Shown here piece by piece: positions 8,301-16,489 of a stretch of 64,000 nucleotides of DNA. This DNA is from Candidatus Obscuribacterales bacterium. Lineage in GTDB: Bacteria; Cyanobacteriota; Vampirovibrionia; Obscuribacterales; Obscuribacteraceae. The position numbers and the translations under genes are program-made. The number at the start of each line of letters is the position of its first letter. The first letter of the stretch is position 1. The DNA lies in assembly GCA_021732085.1 (NCBI GenBank), contig JAKFVQ010000019.1, positions 62,001-126,000 on the forward strand, given 5' to 3'. The notes under the pieces were generated by a model. The model was not told the DNA's origin. It did no database searches and saw only the letters and a list, made by a program, of their open reading frames with translations.

Positions 8301-9837
8301 CAGGAATTGCACCGCCGCTGGTGATGGCAGCTAAGCGGGCCCCCCGGCGTCCTTTGAGCACCCGATTCACCCTATCCCAAAGAAGGTATGCACCGTATCT
8401 TCCCCTGCGGGCGGAAATACCTTCTGAAAGCATGTCGAGAACTCGATTGAATTCGTCACGGGTTAGAATTGAATAAGGGTATGCTTTTGTAATTACTGCA
8501 AATAGATCATCTTCATTCCAATCTTCGCACGCACACATGGCTACAATCTGTTGTGAAAGAATATCCATTGGTTTAGTTGGAATTACGATTCGATCAAGTT
8601 CGCCTTCCTTGATAGCCCGAACAAGTGCTGCGCATTCAATCAATTCATCGCGGGTTGTGGGGAAAATGCGTCCCTTTGGAATGGCTCCACGCCAGTGTCC
8701 GGCGCGGCCTATGCGTTGTAGTGCTACAGCAATTGAGCGCGGTGAGCTGACCTGGCATACCAAATCAATTGCACCTACGTCGATGCCTAATTCGAGCGAT
8801 GCGGTCGCAACCAAAGCACGTAGTTGGCCACTCTTCAGTTTGCGTTCGGCTGCGTGGCGCAATTTGCGTGACAGGCTTCCGTGATGGGCAGCAACAAACT
8901 CCTCGCCGACTCTTTCTGCCAGGTGCATTGTTACGCGCTCTGCAAGTTTTCTGGTGTTGACAAAAATAAGGGTCGAGCGGTGCTCGTCTACTAGCTTGGC
9001 TAAGCGATCGTAAGTTTCATCCCACTGCTCATTGGTTGCGACGGCACCCAGAGGTATGCCCGGCACCTCAACTGCAACATCTAGTTTCCTTTTATGCCCG
9101 ACATTGACGATGGTCGGCATCGCCCTATCGTTGCCCGTCAAAAAACTCGCTATGTCTTCCAGTGGTTTTTGCGTAGCGCTGAGTCCTATCCGCTGGGGCG
9201 CACGATTAGCCAGTCTATCCATGCGCTCTAAGCTCAGTGAGAGGTGTGCTCCGCGCTTATCGTCGGCTACTGCATGGATTTCATCAATGATCATCGTGCG
9301 AACTTCACGCAGAGCCTCCCGGCTTTTGTCCGCAGTGATCAATATATAAAATGATTCAGGCGTCGTAACCAAAATGTGCGGCGGATTCTTCAACATTGCG
9401 CGCCGCTCGGGCATTAAGGTGTCACCAGTCCTCACAGCCGTACGAATGGGCGCCATCTCAAGCCCCCTTTCTTCGGCCAGCCGCTGGATCTCAGTGAGGG
9501 GACCTTCTAGGTTCTGCTGGATATCATTGCTGAGTGCCTTCAAGGGCGATATGTAGACGACCTCAGTCTTATTTTCGAGTTCATTGTTCAACGCTTTGCG
9601 TACAAGACGGTCGATACAGACCAGAAATGCAGTCAACGTTTTTCCAGAGCCGGTGGGCGCTGAGATAAGTGTCGCCCTTCCTTTTGCGATGGCTGGCCAA
9701 CCCGCTATTTGCGGTTCCGTCGGGCTGCCGAAGCGCGCCAGAAACCATTCCTTGACCAGGGGATGCGCCCAGCTCAGGGCATCGGATTCCGCCACGGGCG
9801 CATCCGACCGTTCTCGTGAGTTACCGGTTTTTGCCAT
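5356..9837 (-). CDS. lhr: Lhr-type ATP-dependent DNA helicase
   Basis: The 1493-residue length matches full-length bacterial Lhr (Large helicase-related). Superfamily 2 motifs are all present: SAPTGSGKT (59-67, Walker A), TTPES (158-162), DEIH (185-188), GLSAT (218-222) and LIFVNTRKLAERV near 290. Motifs V and VI are at ATASLELGID and QRIGRAGH (373-380). The long C-terminal part carries the winged-helix and Lhr-specific regions that distinguish it from short Lhr-core proteins. The family translocates 3'-5' on single-stranded DNA and unwinds DNA-RNA and DNA-DNA duplexes. In other bacteria it is linked to repair. It stands alone and is convergent with the gene ending at 5213; no clear terminator lies between them. 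Confidence 0.93.
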   Translation of the reverse strand: MAKTGNSRERSDAPVAESDALSWAHPLVKEWFLARFGSPTEPQIAGWPAIAKGRATLISAPTGSGKTLTAFLVCIDRLVRKALNNELENKTEVVYISPLKALSNDIQQNLEGPLTEIQRLAEERGLEMAPIRTAVRTGDTLMPERRAMLKNPPHILVTTPESFYILITADKSREALREVRTMIIDEIHAVADDKRGAHLSLSLERMDRLANRAPQRIGLSATQKPLEDIASFLTGNDRAMPTIVNVGHKRKLDVAVEVPGIPLGAVATNEQWDETYDRLAKLVDEHRSTLIFVNTRKLAERVTMHLAERVGEEFVAAHHGSLSRKLRHAAERKLKSGQLRALVATASLELGIDVGAIDLVCQVSSPRSIAVALQRIGRAGHWRGAIPKGRIFPTTRDELIECAALVRAIKEGELDRIVIPTKPMDILSQQIVAMCACEDWNEDDLFAVITKAYPYSILTRDEFNRVLDMLSEGISARRGRYGAYLLWDRVNRVLKGRRGARLAAITSGGAIPETALYTVIAEPDQVTVGTLDEDFAVESNRGDIVLLGNTSWRIKRIESGSGRVLVEDAHGAPPTVPFWLGEAPARSIELSYYVSSMRKHISDLIPSTLPVTETFDVRALLNSLPQAKETLLSDYGLEESGAEQAVEYVLQGRAVLGTVPSDDTIIAERFFDEGGGMQLIIHSPFGGRINKAWGLALRKCFCRSFNFELQAAATDDGLNISLGEQHSFPLGDVFNFLHPSSAAHILEQASLASPIFGTRFRWDATRSLALLRFQGGKKVPPHLMRLKSDDLLAAVFPDAAACQDNMPGDVELPDHPLINEVMKDVLTEAMDVDGLISVLNKIISGEIKTISVDTPIPSVFSHEILNANPYAYLDDAPLEERRARAVEMRRMLPESLQSVGLLDQAVIKQVSEEAWPDIRDHDELHDLMQTLVALPVSFILNNPINSGNNLSEKWQEYFVELQKQGRATIAHVSAGKVNEAFWVAAEKRAAFELVYPDARYETELKSVGRIETVPEDALNALLKGWTQHLGPTTAVELASLFCLPIREMETALLRLESSGNVLRGQFRTDASATDAAIASVAARGIDKISKQELIRAEEVAKSAVSGTDTVGKEPKDALFLEWCDRRLLARIHRMTVSSLRKGIEPVTASQYMNWLMNWQHLMPGTQLAGDERGTLEIIRQLQGYEIPANAWEQYILPRRLKNYNPKVLDTLCLTGAIGWGRLSPHPATLDDGDTRKRRVMPTSVAPIAFFVRDDSEWMSPKHPASLDENKGLSTQAIEVRDLLKQRGASFFADIVRGTNRLKSEVETALWELVAAGIVTADGFDNLRALIDPKRRSGQGNSRMQRPRNSTGRWSLLYIDEVDRNKELEAICHVLLKRYGVVFRDVLARESMVPRWRDMLITFRRMEDRGEIRGGRFVTGFLGEQFALPEAVESLRASRNRQMDGQAITFSATDPLNLIGTIIPGEKTTATSANTVTLMNGAEFIATEKQWRLA

Positions 9838-9930
9838 GCTCTAATTCTAGTCGGTTATTGACGTTTTTACCGTAAGTCTTGTTGTCAGGGGGGGGGCTCG
9901 AACCTTAAGCCCATAAGGGTTCTGATTCAG

Positions 9931-11958
9931 TTACTGATTATCGAGATCTTCTAAAATTTTTTTCGCGAGCGATGATTGCTCGCTCAGCTCTGTCAAAAGC
10001 TTGCGACTTTCAACGTCGCGCGGATCAGTTTCCAGAATTGTTTGAAGCAATCCAACAGTATCCCGTAATTTATTTCGCTTCACCAATTCCAGCGCTTCCT
10101 TCTTCATCTGTTCGATCTCAAATTGGGAGAAAATGCGCTCCTTCTTTTGGCAAATCGTCTTTTTGTCGCTGTCACCCAGATTTGAGTTCGCTTCCTTTAA
10201 TAGCTTCCACGCTAGAGATGCGCGCACATTCTGTTGCACTGCGCTCTCCAGCACGCTTAGAGCTTCTTTCGGTTGCCCCTTGTCGATGAAGGCAGATCCT
10301 AATAGTAACAATACCGATGGATAAGCCATCACAAAATGTGGATTGGCAGCTGCCTGCTTGCATAGCGTGATTACCTTGTCCGGCTCGTTTGAAGTGGCAA
10401 TACAATGAGCTAATCGTTTCTCACCCACATAGGTTTTTGAATAGGTTTGAGCCAAATGAAACTTAATTAGAGGATTCGTTGGCTCGAGTTCTGCCGCTTG
10501 CTGAAAGCACTTTTGAGCCTTGGCGCAGTCAAGTTGAAGCAAATATGTCGTGCCTTGCAGATCTGCTAAGTATGCCTCTTTCGGAAATGCCTTTACGGAC
10601 TGTGCTGAAATTTTGGATGCCTCTTCGATTTGTTCGTCAATTAGTTTGCGCCTTACTAAGCATGCGTAAGCTGCGGCGGTCGGAAAAAGTTTCAAGGATT
10701 CATTGGCCCAAAGCTCGGATAGAATTGAATTGCGCTCCAAGCACTTTTCTGCAACTGCGGCATATTCAAAAGCTCTAGCTTGTCTGTCAGAGCGCAGCCA
10801 CGCGATATGGTTCCAGATCGGTCCGTGATTCTGACTCATCCACTCAACATTTTGCGGACGATATATTTTGTTTTCATATGAGCGAGCAATCTCAAATTCC
10901 AAATGATTCCGATCATCGCTATTTATTTCGCTCGTTGCAATTGCGTTCGTTACGCCTTCAGGGCACATATAAATGCGACTGATTAAATCCTCCGGGCTGC
11001 CAATGCCTGCGCGCGCTAAGCTGTGCGCTAGGTAGGGATTTGCCAGTGCTTGGGCAACACTTGCTATTGATATGCGGCTGTCATCATTCATGGCAACGGC
11101 GCAAATATCACCCTGTCCGGAATCGAAAATGAAAACAGCGGGAAACACTTTCCTCAATGCTGCAAGAATTTCTTTCAGATTTTTGGTTGGCATTTCGGTC
11201 ACCTGTGACCAAAAGCAAAATGCACCATCCGGAGCAAGGCGTTCCTTGCAGATTTGAAAATATTCGCGAGTGAAAAGATTGCATACTCCAGCCTGCCATG
11301 GATTAGAAGGCTCGGAAATAATAACGTCGAATTTTTCGTCCGTACATAAGAGGTAGTTTCTGCCATCTGCAGGAACCATCTGGGTTCTAGGATCTGTTTC
11401 AGGCGAGAAGTTCACATGTGCAAAGAGGGGAGATGTTTGCAGGACGGACGGTTCAATCTCGGCGCAAACTAGTTTTGTAATCGGAAAGCGCAAAGCGTAT
11501 CCAGCCGTCACACCGCTGCCAAATCCAACCACGCACACGTTCTTCGCATTTGATTTCAGCAATAAGGGCAATCCAGCCAGCAAAATTTGATTCTCTACAT
11601 CACCACCATCAGACGCGTCAGGGTGTCCGTTAGTAAAGAGGCAGCGAACTGGTGGATTGCCGCCGGTTGACACTGCAACATTTGCACAAATTCCATCCTT
11701 ATAGAATAGAGTTGTGTTCATTTTGACTAAGTTATCGCGCCACTGCTCATAGCTTGGAAAATTTGCGCCTGATGGCTGCGCCATTAGCCTCCTGCGCTCC
11801 GCTTGTGCATACACTATTGTGTCTCTTTGCCAGACCTGTGGTATCTGTGCAACCCATGAGATCAATAAAGCGACCGATAGCACAATAAGCGCTCTAAACA
11901 AAAGAACGCCATATTGAGCCTGATGATTTTCCGGAGCCTGTGTAGGGGTTTCTGGCAT
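9931..11958 (-). CDS. Membrane-anchored spermidine-synthase-like protein with TPR tail
   Basis: One transmembrane segment (about 20-40) is followed by a Rossmann-type aminopropyltransferase/methyltransferase domain. Its motifs are GFGSG (145-149), EIEP (167-170), DGR (198-200) and SEPSNPWQAG (215-224). The C-terminal half (about 400-660) consists of TPR-like helical pairs. Fused spermidine-synthase-like proteins usually carry many N-terminal membrane helices; here only one is present. Whether it makes polyamines is unclear because such domains often act on other substrates. Nine consecutive G residues (9888-9896) and a weak hairpin lie downstream. Confidence 0.8.
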   Translation of the reverse strand: MPETPTQAPENHQAQYGVLLFRALIVLSVALLISWVAQIPQVWQRDTIVYAQAERRRLMAQPSGANFPSYEQWRDNLVKMNTTLFYKDGICANVAVSTGGNPPVRCLFTNGHPDASDGGDVENQILLAGLPLLLKSNAKNVCVVGFGSGVTAGYALRFPITKLVCAEIEPSVLQTSPLFAHVNFSPETDPRTQMVPADGRNYLLCTDEKFDVIISEPSNPWQAGVCNLFTREYFQICKERLAPDGAFCFWSQVTEMPTKNLKEILAALRKVFPAVFIFDSGQGDICAVAMNDDSRISIASVAQALANPYLAHSLARAGIGSPEDLISRIYMCPEGVTNAIATSEINSDDRNHLEFEIARSYENKIYRPQNVEWMSQNHGPIWNHIAWLRSDRQARAFEYAAVAEKCLERNSILSELWANESLKLFPTAAAYACLVRRKLIDEQIEEASKISAQSVKAFPKEAYLADLQGTTYLLQLDCAKAQKCFQQAAELEPTNPLIKFHLAQTYSKTYVGEKRLAHCIATSNEPDKVITLCKQAAANPHFVMAYPSVLLLLGSAFIDKGQPKEALSVLESAVQQNVRASLAWKLLKEANSNLGDSDKKTICQKKERIFSQFEIEQMKKEALELVKRNKLRDTVGLLQTILETDPRDVESRKLLTELSEQSSLAKKILEDLDNQ

Positions 11959-12073
11959 TTCGCTGTAAGCAGGTAGTCTTGCTTATCATAGCGCCAATAC
12001 AATAGTGTGAGAATCTACTTCGCACATATTTCCTGCCGAAAGTATTGCTATAGTCCTTGAACAAAAGGTTTTG

Positions 12074-12298
12074 TCAATTTGGGGATGGAACTAGCTGGGC
12101 ACAGTGGGAGCTGCAAAAGGTCTCGCCGTGTTCACCATAGGTGCCGTGCCCTACTACTTTGCAATTGCATCTCGGGCATACAGGAGCTAAAAGCGTCATC
12201 GCGCATTCGAAGCAGCAATAATTTCCTACTTTATCATGATAGGTTATTTTTAATGGCTCTGAACTCGGGAAGCCGCAAGTATCGCATGGGATGATCAT
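12074..12298 (-). CDS. Small multi-Cys zinc-ribbon protein
   Basis: This 74-residue protein has four closely spaced Cys clusters: CDTC near the N terminus, CCFEC, CPRC and CSSHC. That is enough ligands for two zinc ions in a treble-clef or double zinc-ribbon arrangement. There is no export signal. It starts 24 bp after the stop of the small membrane protein at 12323-12586, so the two are probably co-transcribed. No specific family can be named. Confidence 0.7.
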   Translation of the reverse strand: MIIPCDTCGFPSSEPLKITYHDKVGNYCCFECAMTLLAPVCPRCNCKVVGHGTYGEHGETFCSSHCAQLVPSPN

Positions 12299-12322
12299 AA
12301 TTCTCCTGAGTAGCAGAACACG

Positions 12323-12586
12323 CTACTGCGATACTGCTTTATTCGGCTTCGGAGAGGTCGCAATACTCTTGGCTGGGCGCGCCGGAGCGTCAGGAATCTC
12401 TTGTGTTTGCTTCATCATTCCACGAGGTTCCAATGCATCGCCTTGCACTGGTACGCCGCTTTCGTAGCTGCGATCCGGAACATCCTTGTTGTTAACCGGC
12501 AGAAACATTGCAAAACACAATGCCATCAGCAACGCGAAGAAAAAGAAGAAGAACCACATTTCTGCTGGAGCTTTTGCATTTATCAT
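12323..12586 (-). CDS. Small single-pass membrane protein
   Basis: The 87-residue product has one strong hydrophobic helix (about 10-29, WFFFFFFALLMALCFAMF). A Pro-rich, charged, probably disordered tail of about 55 residues follows. It is not recognised. The preceding intergenic region contains the 49-bp triple repeat, and the zinc-ribbon gene follows in the same direction. Confidence 0.65.
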   Translation of the reverse strand: MINAKAPAEMWFFFFFFALLMALCFAMFLPVNNKDVPDRSYESGVPVQGDALEPRGMMKQTQEIPDAPARPAKSIATSPKPNKAVSQ

Positions 12587-12681
12587 AAGATACCACCTAC
12601 GGTGCTTAGACTTACTATAGGTCCTTGTTGTAAATTCAGACTTGTTTGTAGGCAGACGGTGAGATGCAGGAGAAGTTCCTG

Positions 12682-12838
12682 TTTAAAACGCTCCGGAGCT
12701 TCGCCTGGCTGTCGCCCTTCTCAGCTCTGGTTTGAAACGCTCCGGAGCTTCGCCTGGCTATCGCCCTTCTCAGCTCTGGTTTAAAACGCTCCGGAGCTTC
12801 GCCTGGCTATCGCCCTTCTCAGCTCCTCCGCTGCTTAG
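12682..12838. repeat. Three tandem 49-bp GC-rich repeats with palindromic core
   Basis: Each unit contains ACGCTCCGGAGC; the ACG triplets start at 12688, 12737 and 12786, an exact 49-bp period. The core GCTCCGGAGC is a perfect 10-bp palindrome, followed by TTCGCCTGGCT and then a CGCCCTTCTCAGCTC segment. The units differ at only a few bases. The last unit is followed by CTCCGCTGCTTAG. Related sequence occurs at 51788-51905 in the opposite orientation, and a degenerate copy lies near 62941. The array lies between divergently transcribed genes and may hold promoter elements. Confidence 0.9.
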
Positions 12839-12947
12839 TAGTGTTGGGTGACAGTTGGGTTTGACCTCGGACTGGGCGATTGAGCATTGACTGCGCTTGT
12901 ATGCATTTGTTAGGATTCGGAGCGATCCAGCTCTCCGGTATCTTGAA

Positions 12948-14240
12948 ATGCTTGTCTTTCGCCGTTTTCTGTTCATATTGGTATTTGCTCTTATATATGC
13001 CAATCCAGCAGAAAGTTCCAGCCCGACGACAGTAATAAAAGCTGGTCACCTGCTTGATGTTGAATCTGGCAAGGTGGAAGAAAACGTTATTATCATTGTC
13101 GAGGGAAACAAAATCCAAAAGGTTGGGAAGGACATTTCTATACCGGATGGGGCAACTATCATTGACCTTTCTCAAAAGACTGTGCTGCCTGGGTTGATTG
13201 ACTGTCATACACATATAACCGATGAGAATGAGCCTGATCCGATTGTTGAATTGCAAACTACAGCCGCTGATAAGGTTTTGCATGCGATCCCTGCAGCCAA
13301 GCGAACATTACTGGCTGGGTTCACTAGCATACGGGACGTCGGCACTTATAGAGCTCTTATAGATGTCTCGTTAAAGAACGCTATTGAAAAAGGTTGGGTC
13401 GACGGTCCTCGCATGTTTGTTGCGGGGGCATATATTACTAGCTCTGAAGGCGGCGGTGCGATGGCTGGCTTTGCGCCGGACATCAAATTACCAGAAGAGT
13501 TGAGATATGGCAGAGCCGATGGTCCATGGGAAGTAAGGCAGCGAATTCGAGAATTAGCTCATCGCGGGGTTGACTTCATCAAGGTGATTGCGACCGGGGC
13601 TGTGTTGACTCACGGGAGCAATCCCAATTCGGTGGAGTTTACCTCCGACGAACTTTTGGCCGCCACTGAGGAGGCTCGGCGTTTTGGTTTGAAGGTCGCT
13701 GCGCATGCACATGCTACTGCAGGTATCAAGGACGCCATTATTGCGGGGGTTGCATCAATTGAACATGGAACTTATCTTGACGCTGAGTGCATAGAGTTAA
13801 TGAAGCAAAAGGGAACTTATTTAGTTGCCGATATTTATAACGAGGATTATATTCAAGCTGATGCTAACAAAAAGGTTATTCCGCAAGACTTTCTAGAGCA
13901 TGATAGTGGAATGGGAATGGCACAGCGAGATAACTTTCAAAAAGCAGTTAAGGCTGGCGTCAAGGTTGCGTTTGGAACTGATGCAGGCGTCTTCCCCCAT
14001 GGCACTAATGCAAAGCAATTTCCTTACATGGTGCGCTATGGTATGACACCGATGCAAGCTATTCAATCAGCCACAATTTCTGCTGCTGATCTCATCGGAA
14101 AGTCTAGCCAGATTGGGTCCATTAAAGTTGGGAAGTTTGCAGACTTGATTGCGGTCGATCGAGATCCTCTTATCTACATAGATGAATTAGAGCGGGTCAA
14201 ATTCGTTATGAAAGATGGAAAAATTTATAAGAACGACTAA
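12948..14240 (+). CDS. Exported amidohydrolase (imidazolonepropionase/prolidase-like)
   Basis: From the ATG at 12948 the 430-residue protein opens with a signal peptide (MLVFRRFLFILVFALIYANPAESS). An in-frame ATG at 12897 would place 17 polar residues ahead of it and is less likely. The metal-dependent amidohydrolase core is clear: LPGLIDCHTHI (H87, H89), KVIATGAV, VAAHAHATAG, IEHGTYLD and FGTDAGVFPHG, supplying the His and Asp ligands of a binuclear site. The C terminus returns to the composite beta-sandwich (SIKVGKFADLIAVDRDPL). This subgroup includes imidazolonepropionase-like enzymes and Xaa-Pro dipeptidases. The substrate is unknown. Export suggests peptide or amide scavenging in the periplasm. 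Confidence 0.9.
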   Translation: MLVFRRFLFILVFALIYANPAESSSPTTVIKAGHLLDVESGKVEENVIIIVEGNKIQKVGKDISIPDGATIIDLSQKTVLPGLIDCHTHITDENEPDPIVELQTTAADKVLHAIPAAKRTLLAGFTSIRDVGTYRALIDVSLKNAIEKGWVDGPRMFVAGAYITSSEGGGAMAGFAPDIKLPEELRYGRADGPWEVRQRIRELAHRGVDFIKVIATGAVLTHGSNPNSVEFTSDELLAATEEARRFGLKVAAHAHATAGIKDAIIAGVASIEHGTYLDAECIELMKQKGTYLVADIYNEDYIQADANKKVIPQDFLEHDSGMGMAQRDNFQKAVKAGVKVAFGTDAGVFPHGTNAKQFPYMVRYGMTPMQAIQSATISAADLIGKSSQIGSIKVGKFADLIAVDRDPLIYIDELERVKFVMKDGKIYKND

Positions 14241-14302
14241 GCGCACATCCTTCCTTTCAGATGAGGATGGGCCGAGCTATCCATGCCAACAAAATAAAGC
14301 AA

Positions 14303-14335
14303 CAACAAAGCGCCCGCGGGGAGGGCGCTTTGTTG
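14303..14335. terminator. Bidirectional intrinsic terminator
   Basis: CAACAAAGCGCCC (14303-14315) and GGGCGCTTTGTTG (14323-14335) form a perfect 13-bp stem with a 7-nt loop. It lies between the 3' ends of the amidohydrolase gene and the convergent gene at 14396. The T-rich part lies within the stem arms, which is common in bidirectional terminators. Confidence 0.85.
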
Positions 14336-14395
14336 GGGTTCAGAGGACATTGGGTTCATCAAGTAAACTTGTTCATGAGTTGCAGCAAGAATTGT

Positions 14396-15931
14396 TTAGG
14401 CTGCGAAGATTTTTTTCAGATTCGGATTCTTGCGAATGCTTTCGTCAATGTTGAGCACTTGGCCGGTCTTAAGAGTTCCACCTTTGCGGCGATTGTCTGC
14501 AACCCATAGCTGATGAGCCAGTTCGCGGATCTCTCTACCACTTGGATCCTTTTCTCCAGCAAGAGCGAGAAGGCGCTCTGCGCATTGTGAATAGGATTCG
14601 TGCTTTTTGATAGTGAGAGCTTCCTTAATTTGCTTTTCCGATTCAGTGTGTTTTGACGCTTCGGCCTTCAGCGCATTTCCTACGTCTGCTTGGGCATTGC
14701 TCTGGGTCGCTTCCTTTGTTGTGCTTGACACTCTTGTAGCTTCGATCGGCCTTTCGCTCTTCCCACCAAGTTCCGTTCCTGCCTTTTGAGCTGCAGTGCT
14801 TCCCATCTGCTTGCCCGCATCTCCGCCAAGGAGAACATTTCTTTCAACTTCATTCATAGCTTTGTCGACTGGATTGGGTTGATTCAACTTATCGAAAAAC
14901 CGATGTGCATTAGGATCTTCAGGTGAGAACGGTGCGGTTGTCGGTGCTGTGCGATCGCCACTCCTTTGATTTAAAACTTCTTCTCTTACTTTCTGGTTCT
15001 CTGCTCGGCGTTGTGCCAGTTGTGGATCTTCAACCTTGATGACACGAGGAGCCAATGCTTCCTTCTTTCCGGTTTCGGAATTCCCTCCGGTAGAGGTTCC
15101 CGCTTGTTCAGGGGAACCAGCTACCTTCGGTACATTTCCCTTCGCAGGTAAAGCCGTTTCAGTTATTGCGTGCTCAGTTGGACTTTTTTTTTGAGCTGCG
15201 TGCTTTTGAAGTTCGTCCATATTGAGACCGACGTCCTTGCACATCTTACTGAGGTGATCTTTGTTTGTTGTATTGAACAGAAGATAGCCATCGGTTCTTT
15301 CTTTGAACCAGTTAAGAACTTCCTTTTCGCGCTTGCTCAGGTTTAGCATTCCGGAGACGTTCAGGGCGCTGGTCACCTGCTCTAAGTTCACAGAGCCGTC
15401 TTCATTTTTCATGCGGTCGTAGAGACTTCTTTCACCATTTTGACCAGGTTGCAAGAAATCGCGTAAAAAGGCACGCTCGTTTCTGGTCTCATTTGCTTTG
15501 CTCATGTCATCACCCAGGCTCATCTTGTTTTCGGTGCCCGACCAGCTATCCGATTTGTATGCTTGGATTAGTTCCGATTCCAAGGGATTCGAAAATTTTG
15601 CTGCTTTTCGTTCTGTTTCGGAAATCATCTCGTCTCCATTCTTGTCGATAAGATCAAATTCAGTCTTTGTAGCAAAGATTGAGAGCTGAGGAAGCATGTC
15701 ATCTGCTTTTGCCTTTTCACGAACTGAATTCATATATTGATCGAATTCTTCTTTTGTGTGGCTTGCTCGGAAGGCGACTACTTCGTCCAGCGCTCCGCGA
15801 AATGCAAACTTATCTTTGCTTTGTGAGGCATTCTCAAGTGCCTCTGCAGTGTGAATACCAGCTTGGACCGCATCATCGCCAGTATTTTGTGTGCTTGCTT
15901 TCTTGTTGGTTGCTTCGCCTTCTAGTCCCAT
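14396..15931 (-). CDS. EF-hand-containing protein with LysM-like C terminus
   Basis: The 511-residue protein has a good ribosome site (GGAGG). It shows one clear EF-hand loop at 96-107 (DKNGDEMISETE, with acidic residues at positions 1, 5 and 12). A weaker candidate is KNEDGSVNLEQV near 175. A long Ala/Glu/Thr-rich, probably disordered stretch fills about 265-420. The last 70 residues (ESYSQCAERLLALAG, then GGTLKTGQVLNI) resemble a LysM-type module. There is no signal peptide. A calcium-responsive or cell-wall-associated role is possible but unproven. Confidence 0.65.
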   Translation of the reverse strand: MGLEGEATNKKASTQNTGDDAVQAGIHTAEALENASQSKDKFAFRGALDEVVAFRASHTKEEFDQYMNSVREKAKADDMLPQLSIFATKTEFDLIDKNGDEMISETERKAAKFSNPLESELIQAYKSDSWSGTENKMSLGDDMSKANETRNERAFLRDFLQPGQNGERSLYDRMKNEDGSVNLEQVTSALNVSGMLNLSKREKEVLNWFKERTDGYLLFNTTNKDHLSKMCKDVGLNMDELQKHAAQKKSPTEHAITETALPAKGNVPKVAGSPEQAGTSTGGNSETGKKEALAPRVIKVEDPQLAQRRAENQKVREEVLNQRSGDRTAPTTAPFSPEDPNAHRFFDKLNQPNPVDKAMNEVERNVLLGGDAGKQMGSTAAQKAGTELGGKSERPIEATRVSSTTKEATQSNAQADVGNALKAEASKHTESEKQIKEALTIKKHESYSQCAERLLALAGEKDPSGREIRELAHQLWVADNRRKGGTLKTGQVLNIDESIRKNPNLKKIFAA

Positions 15932-16489
15932 TTTAATTTCCTCCAGTTTGTCGAACTCAATGTCTTGTTGAATGTCCCTTCCATGACTGAAGTATCTTTA
16001 TTGCTAGTGACATGCCTGTGACACTTTTTTGCTGGTCGATTTACCCATGCAAATTCCGGAGATCGGCGACGCGATAGCCCTTGCTGCAATAGGGATGTAA
16101 GGCGATTAGATACATGCTAGCCCCATATGAGCTGACCAATATGTGCTACATTCGCAGTCTGAAGACCGCTTGCTGATTGGCTTTTGCACTAGTTGAGTAG
16201 ATAGGCGAATTTTCTAGGGGTAGCTACGCTTGCCAAAGTCGGGCTTTGTAGTAAAAATAAGAGCATGAGCACAAGTAAGCTTATTCGACCTTGAACTACA
16301 CGATACCGCATCCGGTGCCATTAAGTTCGTCAGCTGTGCAGCGACTCTCGCAGTTCACGAGCCCCGTGTAAAAAACAGTTCTATCTAATAGTTTATGAAC
16401 CACTTTATGGTTTTGCATCCATACATGGTTGCGCACCAGAACATGGTTGTTGTGTTCATTGAAATTCCAACTTTAGGAAGGTGATTGCG
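15932..16489. promoter_or_regulatory. Long divergent intergenic region with 18-bp-spaced direct repeats
   Basis: About 550 bp separate the minus-strand EF-hand gene from the plus-strand paralogue pair, and no gene is visible in it. Three ATGGTT motifs occur at 16407, 16425 and 16443, spaced exactly 18 bp apart; the last two share ACATGGTTG. They sit directly upstream of the Shine-Dalgarno sequence AGGAAGG (16475-16481). The spacing of nearly two helical turns would put binding sites on one face of the DNA, as in an operator. No regulator is identified. Confidence 0.4.

Noticed and set aside
9880..9930. tRNA T-arm-like sequence (GGTTCGAGCC on the minus strand) next to a run of nine G
   Set aside because: No acceptor, D or anticodon stem can be built around it, so it is a chance match.
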